A stretch of DNA of 64,000 nucleotides from Brugia malayi (Eukaryota; Nematoda; Chromadorea; Rhabditida; Onchocercidae), in NCBI RefSeq assembly GCF_000002995.4, contig NW_025062477.1:2498001-2562000 (forward strand), given 5' to 3'. This document shows positions 53,276-64,000 of this stretch, in pieces. The notes below the pieces were generated by a model. It did not search any database. It was not told where the DNA came from and saw only the letters and a program-made list of their open reading frames with translations. The translations under genes were made by a program, and so were the position numbers. Numbering within the stretch: the stretch's first letter is position 1; each line of letters starts with the position of its first letter.

Positions 53276-56200
53276 TTATAGCATCCTGAAATGACGCCGT
53301 ATTTTACGTAATTTAAGCAAACGTCGACGTTTTTTAAATCCTTTACCCCATGCACCAATAACAAATGATTCAATTTCACAATGATTTTCACCACGTAAAA
53401 TACGAAATGTACCATTTTCACCCCAATTTAAACCCCATGAATTAGCAGCAATCCAATATTTGATCGGAATTCCGGTCGAATGATCTTCACCCCATCTGAA
53501 AATTTACCCATCTTTTTTTAATTGATAAATTATTAAATTTAATATTTATTTATTAATTTTTTTTTTAGTTATCAATTTTTCCTATCACTGATAAAAAATT
53601 AACAATATTCAGAAAAAAAAAAAGAAAAATATTCAAAATGGTATATGTAATTTATCATTTTATTGTATCGTTAAAAAAAAAAAACTTTAATTTTTAATTA
53701 AAATTTAGAAAGTTTAAAATAGCTTAATGATAATTTGATTTACTGATAATTTATTTGTTACAAATTACATGATTAAAATCAATTTTTGTGAAAAATTTAA
53801 TGCTAAAATGAAAAGAAAAAAAAAAATTTATACCCAAGAAGTCGTACTGAATGATAACCTTCGACCTTTTCTTCAACTGCTGGTAAATGCTTGTAAACTC
53901 CACCACTGAAACATTTAAATATTACTTTTGCATAGCACTAATTAATTATTAGCTTCTCTAATTACTAACTTAATAGTTAGTGAAACATTTAAAAAAAATA
54001 AATTACAAATTTTTGTGATAAATTTATAATATTCAAAAGATTATATTCGAGATATTATAAATATAATAAAGCAATTCATCGAAATAATTTTTAATTTATT
54101 TCTCATTATCAAATCATAAATATTTTATTTACTAATTGTAATATTTTTTTAATTTTTTTTTTTTTTAAATATTTTATTTTCCATTCAAATAGTAAAAAAA
54201 AAAAAAAAAAAAAAAAATCCAATTCATCAGAGTATTATCAATTTCATTTCAATAAATTGAAAAAAATAAATAAATCATTTACCTATACATGAAGAAATCG
54301 CCATGAACAAGAAAAGTTGCTTGAACTGGTCCATTTGTTAAAATTTCCGACATAATATCTTTCTCTTTGCTTGAAACTCTATAAATTATAAATAATTGTT
54401 TAAAAAAAAAAAAAAAACTTAAAATAGAAATTTAAACTATTAAATTTTAAATGATTATTTTAAAAAAATTTTTTGAACTATTAAATTTCAAAATTAATTT
54501 TTTTTTAGAAATTTTCCATAGAAGAGAAAAAAGAAAATTATAAATTTAATTCAATTCTACTTTTTCATTTTCAATTTAATATTCTACCTGTACGATGGCG
54601 TAGTACGGTACACACGTGAATTAGCGTGTCCACTTGGGCATTCACGTCCCTCAGTATGTCTCGACTTTTGCATTTCACATATTTCAGGCTTTTTTGTAAT
54701 TCCACTCACATATGGATAGCATTCTTCGCTTACTACTCTATAAATCATTTAGCATTTCTTTCTTTTTTTCTCTCTCCCTCCCTCCCTCTCTCTCTCTCTC
54801 TCTCTCTAAGCAAATCATTTATCCAAAAACAAACCCAAATTTTCGAATGTACCACCATGCTCGATCTAGATAACCACCTTCACAACCCTTCTGTCGATGT
54901 TGATTACAGGAGAGAATTTGTTGAGCTGAAAGTGAAACATTCTGTCGACCGTCTGTTATGAGCGCTAAACGATCAGCTGATGTTGCCGCGGTCGATTGCG
55001 CCCATGAGCTATAAGACAAAATGAAATATTAAATGATTGAAATTTAAACAAAGAAAATTTGAACAAAAAAAAAAAAAAAAAAAAAGTTAAATATTCGAAT
55101 CGCATATTTGCATTTTTAATTTTTGCTTTTGTCTTTTTTTTTTGATTTTTTGTTCTTTACATAGATTTTTTGGTAGTTAAATTTGAAAAAAAAAATCAAA
55201 TAAATTTAAATTGAAATAATAGAATTTTTGGCAGTTTAAGTTTGAGAAAAATGAATGTAAGTTTAAATTGAAATAATAAAATCTTTAATGGTTAAACTTG
55301 AAAAATTAAACGATAAATTTAAATTGAAATAATAAAGTGTTTGATGATTAAACTTGAAAAAAATAAACAATAAGTTTAAATTGAAATAATTTTAGTATTA
55401 AAATACCTAGCACATTCACCCTGATCCTGAATTGGATGTATAAAATTAGGCCATTTCTGACGAGCATCAAAACTTGTTGGTAATTCGCGTGGTTTAACAA
55501 TCATTTCATTCATACTCTATCAATAATAACCTTTTAATTACTTAAAACTTTTAACAAATAAATTCTTGAATCCTAAAAAAAAAAAAAAAAATAAAATAAA
55601 ATATCAATGCTAGAAGAAAATTATAATAAAAATTTAAAGTCATACTGGAAATGGAAATGAGAAATGATGATAAAACATAGAATAAACAATAATAAGATAA
55701 TAAAATTAAACTTGATTTAAAAATACAATATGTTAATTAACAAGTGTTTAATGATTAAGTAATACTTGAACACTTTGTTCCGGAAAAAGTGTACCAAGAC
55801 GATGGCGTATTCCGTCTCTCAATGTACGTCCCCAAAATTCCGAATAATTTCTTGCTGTCCATCTGAAATGACAAAAAAAAAAAAAAAATCCTTTTTCTTA
55901 ATAACAAATTTAACATTTCACATAATTTTAGGTAATAAATTAGCAGTAAAAGTTAATGAAATATCTTTTTTCTCGAATATATCTATTACTGATTGAAAAT
56001 TATATTATTGTTTAATTCTGTAATTTTTCAAAATAAATTTTTTAAAAAAAGAAAGAATAAAAAGTTTTTTTTTTTCTTTTCTTTAATAAAATTTATTGTG
56101 ATTTACTTACTATTAAATGAATTATTTGTGAATTATTTCATTTTTTTTTTTTTTTTTTTATAAAATATCAATAAGCAAAAGTTTCAAAAATCAAAAATCA

Positions 56201-56640
56201 AATTTAAACTTTAATTTGCTGTTAAACAAAATTGGAATATTTCCAGCCAGAATCTAACTTTAAACTTAAATACTTTGAATCATAAAATGCTGCAAGTTAA
56301 TTGTAAAAAAGAAAAGTATTTAAAATTAAGCATAAATGACTCGTTTTTTATCAGTAATTATCAATGACTGGGTCAAAGGTTAAGTAAAAATTAGCTTAAT
56401 TTTTCTGCTTTTGCTTCAAAATCTCAATTGATACTTCAATATATTCAAATTTATAATCTAATTAATTATGAGAAACTTTTTTGACTATAATGCAAAAAAA
56501 AAAAAAAGATTAGTACAAAATTTTAGCATTTTGGGTTTCGATTAGCAAAAAATTAGCTAAAATTTTTTTTTTAAAAAAAAAAAAAAAGCAAAAAATTCAT
56601 TACAATCTTTTATTGCATAATGTAATCATTAGCATAACTA

Positions 56641-56678
<38 letters not shown>

Positions 56679-59600
56679 ATACAATGGAATTTTACTAATA
56701 TGTTTCTCTCATTTTGAATTTTAATTTTTTTTTTTTTTGAAACTTTGAATTTCTCATTTTGAATTACAATTAGTAAATGATTTTTTGAATTTTAAATGGT
56801 AAACGACTAACGTATATCGTCCATTTTGAATTTTTAGCAGTAAATTTTCATCAATCAAACATGGCTCATGATCACATTTCCATTCTTTTTCAGTGCAAGT
56901 ACTGTAAATATTAATAATCATTTAAATTAATTATATTTAAATTAAATTTTAATTATATAAAATTTTTATTTATTATATTTATTTTATTTATTATATATAT
57001 TAAATTTTATTTATTATATTTAAATTAAGTACTGTAAATATTAATAATCATTTAAATTAATTATATTAAATTAAATTTTAATTTAATGAATGGATATAAA
57101 AAATTGTCCCATTTCATTGATCCTAAAAGGTAAGTAATATTACAATTTAATATTCAATAGATAATGATGATAATATAATAAATAAGCTTTAAAAGATGCA
57201 TTTAAAACAAATAAATACAATAAAATAACTTTCAAAATTACATTTAATCAAATAAACTTTAATGCAAATTAAATTTTTTAATAATTTAGAATTAAAAAAT
57301 TAGTTTAAACAATTAAAAGGAATTTAACCATTTGTTTTTATTGTATATTTAATGTGAAATTAGAAGAAATACATAATAAGATGAATTAAATTTTTTTTTT
57401 AAAAAAAAAAAAAGGGAATGAAATGAAAGAGTACAATATGCGCATCTTTTCAAAAACTTTTTGAATTAAAAAATTAAAATTCAAACTTTAACGCTACGTG
57501 AAATTCATAATAGTTACACGTGGCGTATTTTCTTCTTTTTTTTTTTTTTTAAATGAATTTATTTTGGCTTTTTAATTCATAGATAATATAAAAATATTTT
57601 AGAAATGAATAAATACAAATTATAGATTAGTGATAGAAACTTTAAAAATTGTTTATGCAAATTTTCAAAATTGAATTAATCGACTGAATTGACATATTTC
57701 AATTTAAATTTTTATTTTCATAACTAATCAAATAGCTATTCCTCCTAATTGCTCCATTTATCAATTCTATTTATCATAAGAAAAAAAAACAAAAAAAAGT
57801 TTCTATTTGAATTATTGAAACATAAAAAAAAAAAAATTGAAATAGGAGATGTGACAGTAATGATTATCAAATTATCAATTAATTATCAATTAATAGCAAA
57901 ATACATTTACTTTAAAAGAATTAAATTATAATTTTTAATAAATGTTTTTTCTCTTTCTTATTTTTATAAATTGAATTTGAAAATCTGTCAATTCTCATTA
58001 ATATTAATGGAATAATTCTATTAATTTGATGTAAATTAATAAAAAAAAAAATTTTTTTTTTATTTAAAATATACAAAAAAATTCATTCAAAATATTTATT
58101 TAAAATATACAATTTTTAAAATATAAATCATTCCATAACATTTTTAGTCCAATTTTTCTGTTTAATTTTTAATTTTTACAAAATTTAAATTTTAATCTAG
58201 ACAAATAAGAGTGTTTTCTAAGTGTTTGATTTATTAAAAATGGGAAAAAAATAAGAATTGATGGAATAAAATGGTGCAAATAAGAAAATAAATTAAATTA
58301 AAATAAATAATAAATTAAAAAAATTCAAAAAAAAAAAAAAAATTCAACAGATAAGAAAATACTGAACAATACTAAAAAGTATTTCCAGTAATATAATCAA
58401 AAGTTTAAAAAATTTTTGAGATAACAATATAATTCCAAGTATGCTATCAAAATTCCATCTATAACTTTAAGTAAAACTAGTAGGAAGAAAAAATAAAAAA
58501 TTTAAACAATAAATCAGAAATCAGAAAAAAAATTTTAAAATTAAAAAATATAATTTCAGCTCAGTTGTAATTAGATATAGTAAAATTTATTTGATATTTT
58601 TTACAATATCATTTAAAACTATCAATCTCCAAATTAATAACAATTAAACTTAATAATTAAAAATTTCAAAATTAACAATAATCAAACTTAATAATTGAAA
58701 ATTTCAAAATTAACAATAATCAAACTTAATAATTAAAAATTTCAAAATTAACAATAATCAAACTTAATAATTAAAATTTTCAAAATTAACAATAATCAAA
58801 CTTAATAATTAAAAATTTCAAAATTAACAACAATCAAACTTAATAAAGTGCAGAATTATAATATCATATAAGATTACTCTAACTAATAAGTATGACAAAA
58901 GTGTTCAAAAATTTTTGTAAACAAATATCAAACATAATAGCTAATCAATTATTAAATAAGTAAGTAAAAGTAATGCTAAAGAGTTAATCATATTTAAATA
59001 TGGCAAATAATTATTTTAAAAAATTTTAAAATAAAATTGAAATAGAAATGTGTGAAATGAAAATCAAAAAAAAAAAAAAAAAAATATCAGAAATAAAAGA
59101 AAATAATTTGATCAAACTATTAGTGATAAAATAAAAAATAAAAAAATAAAAAAAAAAATGAATGCACAATTTTTTCCATTCAGTAATTATTCCTTTGATC
59201 TTTTCATATAAATCAATCAAATTTCAAAAGTTCATTAATCCCATATTTGCTTCGCACATCATTTTTTTTTTCTCATAGAAATTAAATTTAAGAGTATAAA
59301 GAATTATTTAAATAAAAAAAACTACAAAATATGGAGAGAGAGAGAGAGGGAGAGGGAGAGGGAGAGAGAGGGAGAGAGAGTTTGTTTTTCTTCTTGTTTT
59401 CCTTCCTTTCTACTTGAACTTTTACCTTGTGATTAATTGATTGATTGACTGACTGATTGATTAACTAATTTATTTCTATGTTTGAGCAAAAAGAGATTTT
59501 TTTTTTTGTTTGCTAAGGATTAAAAGAGTTTTTGTTTGAAAATTTAAATGCATTCTTCATTAATTATTATAATAAATAAAATAAAAAATATATATCAAAA

Positions 59601-61503
59601 AAAAGAAAAATGTGAAATTTTTTTTAAAAGAATTTGTTAGTTAATTACAATATATGTTTTAATTACTTTATTTTGTGTTTTGGAACCATTAAAATAATAG
59701 TAGTTAGTTGATTTGGAAGGGAGAGAGAGAGAGAGAGAGAGAAAGAGAAAGAAAGAAAAGAGGGAAAAATTTTTGTGTAATTTTTGATAAATTAATTTTA
59801 ATTGAATAATGATTTGACTTTTTAAAAGAAATATAAGATGAAGAAATAGAAATGAATATATGAGCAGATATATTCTTTACTAATTTAAAAATAATAATAA
59901 TTAAATTTCAAATTATAAAAAATGGTATAAATTACTTTTAAAATAAAACAAATTTTACAAATTAAAATTTACAAATGTGAATACAATGATGAAATGTTTA
60001 TTAATTTTTGAAATTATTAACAAATATGACAGTATAAAATTGTCACACATAATTAATTTCATTCATAATTTCTGTTAATATTTTAATTTGCTAATTTCTT
60101 TCATTTTTTTTTCCTTTTATTTAAAGTTTTTTATGAATTTTTAGTGTTTTTTTTCTTAATTGATAAAAACCTTTTTTTTTTGTGATTATTTAAATGAAAA
60201 AAATTTAATTTAATTTAATTTAGAAAGAAAATGAAAAATAAACCATTGATTGCAATTTCTGGTGATTGTATCGCCTTCTGAATATGTTATTCCATCATGA
60301 ATGCAATCTGAATACTATAAAATTAACAGTATTTCATATTCATTAATTTATCAATTAATCATATCAAAAATCTCTTTTCTTTCCTCTCCCTTTCCCTCTC
60401 TCTCTCTCTCTCTCTCTCTGCTTACTTTTAAATAATTACATTTAAATAATAATTAAGTAATTAATTCAAAGATTAAAATTAAAAAAAGAAAACTTTTATC
60501 ATCAATTACTACAATTATGAATTGATACTGTAATAAGTAACCGGATTTAATTTCCGTAATTTAATACGATAAATAAATGCTAGCTGTATTTGAAAAATAC
60601 ATTTTGCTGCTAATAAACTAGTAATCTATTAACATAATTACTACAATTACGAATTGATAATATACTAAGTAACCGGATTTGATTTCCGTAATTTAATACG
60701 ATAAATAAATGCTAGCCGTATTTGAAAAATATATTTTACTATTAATAAACTAATAGTAATCTCATTAACATATAAATGGAATAATTCAATTTAGCTAATT
60801 TTGCATTAAATTATTTATAATAAAACAAAAAATAAATTTAACTGAAAAAAAAAAAAAAAAAACAAATTAATTAAAATTTTTCTAATTGACAAATATAATT
60901 AACAGGTTTAATTGACTGAATGAAATATTTGTGTATGTATGTATGTATGTGTGCATGTGTATGTATGTATGTGTGCATGTGTATGTATGTATGTGTGCAT
61001 GTGTATGTATGTATGTGTGCATGTGTATGTATGTATGTGTGCATGTGTATGTATGTATGTGTGCATGTGTATGTATGTATGTGTGCATTTGCATGCAAGA
61101 AATAATGCATAAAAGTGCGCTAATATGCATGCAAAATTGCAAAACAAAAATTACAACATACTTTTTTTTTTTGCATAAATATCATTTCTGCAAGTAATTT
61201 TCTTTTTTATTTCTCTATCAAATTTACCTGACCTGGCGCTAATGTCCGTTGACTGTAACGACAAACTGCCTTAAAATCTGGGCAGCAATCATTGCCATAT
61301 TCGCCTCGATCACAGAACATATCACAGTAGCAAAGATGATTGCCAAGAATTGCCATTGTACATTGATCATCACGATTCGGGCAACATGTTGGTGATCGTT
61401 TCCCACAATAAATACCCGGAATATCATGAAAGCCAATACCAACAGTAATTCTTCCCAACCATAATAGTAGCAGTAATAAAATTATCATTAATTTCTTTAT
61501 CAT
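53276..61503 (-). CDS. TINAGL1-like: TINAG/TINAGL1-like secreted pseudo-cathepsin (Drosophila Swim-like)
   Basis: Ten exons: 61228-61503, 60244-60314, 56812-56901, 55766-55862, 55407-55516, 54835-55008, 54588-54737, 54283-54378, 53834-53905 and 53276-53495. All are GT/AG and in phase, giving 451 residues, close to the 467-476 of human TINAGL1/TINAG. The ATG at 61503 is the first in its open frame and starts a signal peptide ([17 protein letters not shown]). A somatomedin-B-like domain with ten cysteines follows (33-81), then a short Cys-rich segment (about 96-130) and a family-typical [20 protein letters not shown] block. The papain-like domain has Q210, H373 and N397, but the catalytic Cys position is S216 (CASSWA), as in TINAG proteins, so it should be proteolytically inactive. 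Human TINAGL1 is a matricellular protein and fly Swim binds Wingless. The tail (430-449) is strongly basic. Confidence 0.93.
54765..54808. repeat. CT microsatellite in an 97-bp intron
   Basis: Pyrimidine tract (CTCCCTCCCTCCCTCTCTCT type) filling nearly half of the short intron between exons 54835-55008 and 54588-54737 of the TINAG-like gene. On the transcribed strand it is a GA tract, so it cannot serve as the polypyrimidine tract. Confidence 0.9.
55150..55398. repeat. 57-bp tandem repeat, four copies, in an intron
   Basis: TTTAAATTGAAATAAT recurs at 55205, 55262, 55318 and 55375, with TTAAACTTGAAAAA between. The last copy ends only nine bases before the end of the exon at 55407-55516, in the intron that follows it. 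Confidence 0.85.
56897..57085. repeat. 130-bp offset direct repeat carrying a splice acceptor
   Basis: AAGTACTGTAAATATTAATA plus ATCATTTAAATTAATTATATT is present at 56897 and again at 57027. The first copy spans the exon boundary of the TINAG-like gene (acceptor tatttacag, exon end 56901). Confidence 0.88.
58625..58850. repeat. 38-bp tandem repeat, six copies
   Basis: AACAATAATCAAACTTAATA followed by ATTRAAAATTTCAAAATT, with exact 38-bp spacing (58681 to 58719). It lies in the long intron between 56902 and 60243. Confidence 0.92.
60500..60775. repeat. 132-bp direct duplication
   Basis: AAGTAACCGGATTTRATTTC, then CGTAATTTAATACGATAAAT and AAATGCTAGCYGTATTTGAA, occurs at 60537 and 60669 with few differences. 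It sits in intron 1 of the TINAG-like gene. Confidence 0.9.
60931..61090. repeat. 22-bp GTATGTATGTGTGCAT array, seven units
   Basis: GTGCAT recurs every 22 bp from 60951. All six frames stay open, giving several overlapping false ORFs. In intron 1 of the TINAG-like gene. Confidence 0.95.
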
Positions 61504-61627
61504 TATTATAAAAATAGATGAAAATATTTGATACAGAAAAATTTGTAATTTAGAAAATAGTAAAAAATTTTTAGCCAAAGATTTCGTAAATTGTTGCTGC
61601 AATTTATTTTTTGATGATAGAAGAAGT

Positions 61628-61700
61628 TTGATGATGATGATGATGATGGTGATGGTGATGGTGATGATGGTGATGGTGATGGTGATGATGGTGATGGCGG
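61628..61700. repeat. GAT/GGTGAT trinucleotide run
   Basis: GATGATGGTGATGGTGATGG pattern about 125 bp upstream of the TINAG-like ATG, probably in the 5' UTR or promoter. Confidence 0.9.
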
Positions 61701-61849
61701 ACAGAAGAATCACACTACCTACCAATAGCGCCAAATAAATTTTCTCTCTTTATTTTTTTTTTTTTCTTCTATTTTTTTTTTTTTTTTTTAAATTTGTAAA
61801 CGTGTTTCCCGCAGTTTTCTTTTCTTTCCTTCTTTTCTTTCTTTCTTCT

Positions 61850-61975
61850 TCGTTGTCGTCGTTGTTGTCGTCGTCGTTGTCGTTGTCGTTGATTACCTTT
61901 CTCGTTCTCGTTGTCGTTGATTACCTTTCTCGTTCTCGTCGTTGTCGTTGATTACCTTTCTCGTTCTCGATCGTC
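61850..61975. repeat. GTCGTT-rich repeat with GATTACCTTTCTCGTTCTCG units
   Basis: A run of GTCGTT followed by three copies of TTGATTACCTTTCTCGTTCT. It is rich in CpG compared with everything around it. Confidence 0.88.
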
Positions 61976-62159
61976 TTTAAGTGATTGACGTAAGATCAAT
62001 TTTTGTCAACCGAATTTCTTCACTTTCTCGATTACTTCATCACTATAATATTGTGATGGCACAATGAAGTGAAAATTTACGCCTTTGTTTGCAATCTAAA
62101 AATTAAGTACAATTTCTATTATTTATGTTCTCTCTCAAACATTTATTACATTTAACAAT

Positions 62160-62345
62160 AATAATATTAATTAATTAATTTAATTGATAATGATAATAAC
62201 AGCAATATTAATTAATTAACCATAATAGTAACAATATTAATTAATTAACATAACGAACAATAATAATATCAATATTAATTAATTAACCATAGCGAACATT
62301 ATTAATTAATTAATTAATTAATTAATTAATAATAATAACTAACAA
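62160..62345. repeat. TTAATTAA / AATAAT simple-sequence patch
   Basis: Runs of TTAATTAATTAA alternate with AATAATA; self-complementary TTAATTAA dominates. Confidence 0.75.
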
Positions 62346-63086
62346 TACACTAACATTTTTCAAATATTCTCTAAGAAGCCCTTATTAATTCATTAATTTT
62401 TTTAAATGATAATAACAACAATTTATATTTCAAATATGAATAAAATTGGCAACTTTTTCTTTCGTATGATTTAAGAGATTTTTTTTTTTTTAAATTTTTC
62501 TAAAATTATTTCATTTATTCTAATTTTTGTTATTTTTTTTTTTTTTATTCGTTACTTGCATTTATTTCTAAAAATGATTTTCAAAGTTTTAGCTATAACC
62601 TTTTCCTAATATTTAATTCTTTTATTTTCTTGCGGTCACACACACACACACACTTCCTTTCCCTGGAAGTGGGTAAATCCGGTCAATTATTATGGTAGCA
62701 TTGGGTAAAGTGGAATAAAATGGGTAACATATAAGCATATAAATCTAAATCTTATAAGCAATCTAAAATTGATAAAATTTGGAAAGGAAAAATATTTTGT
62801 TTTGTTAGTTTTAAAAGAATAAAGAAAGTTTAAAATTGAAATATTACATTGAAATGATTAATTTGTGATAAAGGAAAATGAACTAATTTATGTTTCAATC
62901 AATCAATTTTATAAATAAATGGAACTTTCTAAACACTGTGTAATACTTCTGATTATGACATCGTTTGGATGATAAATTTGTTATATTTTATCAATTAAAA
63001 TATCAGTTATCTCATTTAGCCTTATCATTTTAATAAATTCTTTAAATAATTTATATAATTTATAGTTTTTATCTAAAAATTCTATC

Positions 63087-63117
<31 letters not shown>

Positions 63118-64000
63118 CGAAAAAAGTGAGTAACAATAAATTTGTATTTTAGAGAAAATATAAATTCTTTTATATTACAGTAATAAAATCAAACAGAGCA
63201 ATATGCAGTATTACTTTACTACTATTTAACAATTTTCAATTTTAATTTCAATTTTAATTTTTAAAATCCATAAACAATTTATAGTTTAATTATTGTATCT
63301 GTAAAATATTTATTAGAATCAAATGTAGCAAAACGCAGTATCACTTTAATTATTACATATAATTGATATAATTATTGAATATAATTGAAAGGTGTATGTG
63401 AATATTTCTAACAATTAAAACTTTTTTAACAAAAAATAATTTAAAAATTTAAATGCATTTTATTAAATTTTGCAATGATCATAAAAATTATTCGATTAAT
63501 TATTATTCAAATTTAATTTTCCATAAATCATTAAATGAATTTTTTCATAAATTAATAATAATAATAATTTTTTTTTTTTGCTTATTACAAATAAATTTTG
63601 CAAAAATTTTTTTTTTATCATAAATAATCTAAAAATAAATAATCATTATATTACTTTTTTTTTTCTCGATATTTACGCAATGATAAAATTTTTCAATTCA
63701 TTGTAAACTTTATTTTTTGTTTAAAAAAAAAAAAAAAAAAAAATTGAATGAAATGATAAAGTATGTAAGCATTTTTTTTTAAAAAAAAAAAAAAAGCAAA
63801 ATTTGAAAAAATGATTAACTTTTCTGCTTGTAATTTACTTTCTGAATAATTCCGACGAAAAAAAAAAAAGAATTTATTTTGCTTAATACAAAAGTATTTT
63901 AAAAAAATTTGTTATTTCACAAATAATCTAAAAATAAATTAATCATTTTTTATGCATCGTTTTATTTTATCAAAAATATTTGATCGCTTCCTCTTACGCT

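Larger units (their letters stand above)
61735..64000. other. Upstream flank of the TINAG-like gene
   Basis: No gene seen. Holds a GTCGTT/CTCGTT-rich repeat (61850-61972), a TTAATTAA/AATAAT-rich patch (62160-62340), a short CA run (62638-62655) and long poly(T)/poly(A) runs (63091-63118, 63723-63742). The slightly GC-richer stretch 61800-62100 is the likeliest place for the promoter, but no core element is identifiable. Confidence 0.45.

Noticed and set aside
54626..54961. Plus-strand ORF of 111 residues
   Set aside because: Antisense shadow crossing two TINAG-like exons and a CT microsatellite.
60871..61197. Five overlapping ORFs on both strands
   Set aside because: All arise from the 22-bp GTATGT array; no real coding signal.
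61207..61734. Longer reading frame upstream of the TINAG-like signal peptide
   Set aside because: It opens with TTG, not ATG, and runs through the GAT/GGT repeat. The first ATG in the frame is at 61503 and gives a good signal peptide.

Overview
The window is nuclear DNA from an animal with an extremely AT-rich genome. It is crowded with A/T homopolymer runs, GA/CT microsatellites and minisatellites. Three intron-rich protein genes lie on the minus strand. Their exons join across GT...AG introns with matching codon phase. None of them appears as one long ORF, so most long ORFs here are low-complexity noise. The families present (a CAS-type SH3 adaptor, a TINAG/TINAGL1 pseudo-peptidase and a LACT-type serine hydrolase) are metazoan. 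An arthropod, perhaps a mite, is my best guess from base composition and gene content, but the sequence does not prove it.

Layout (transcription runs right to left). (1) About 34.3 kb down to the left edge: an SH3 adaptor resembling the CAS family (p130Cas/NEDD9). It has two alternative short first exons (34296-34322 and one ending at 29423), an SH3 domain split over two exons (23482-23581 and 20908-21035), and seven further exons down to 220. The C-terminus lies beyond the left edge. Introns reach 10.8 kb and hold most of the minisatellites. (2) 34.3-46.2 kb: about 12 kb with no supportable gene, only repeats. (3) 46240-49307: a complete nine-exon gene for a secreted or membrane-anchored beta-lactamase-fold serine hydrolase (423 aa). 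(4) 49.3-53.3 kb: intergenic, with a very regular 53-bp tandem array. (5) 53276-61503: a complete ten-exon gene for a TINAG/TINAGL1 (Drosophila Swim-like) secreted protein (451 aa). It has a signal peptide, a somatomedin-B domain, a cysteine-rich segment and a papain-like domain whose catalytic Cys is Ser, and it ends in a strongly basic tail. (6) 61.5-64 kb: upstream sequence with simple repeats and no gene.

The three genes have no evident joint pathway. One is cytoplasmic adhesion/tyrosine-kinase signalling, and two are probably extracellular. I found no RNA genes, transposons, CRISPR arrays or viral elements. The most interesting observations are: two phase-compatible alternative first exons for the CAS-like gene; two tandem duplications that each copied a splice site into an intron (a donor at 29.25 kb, an acceptor at 57.03 kb); a GATA-motif-dense minisatellite just upstream of a candidate first exon; and the apparent lack of YxxP motifs in the CAS-like protein.
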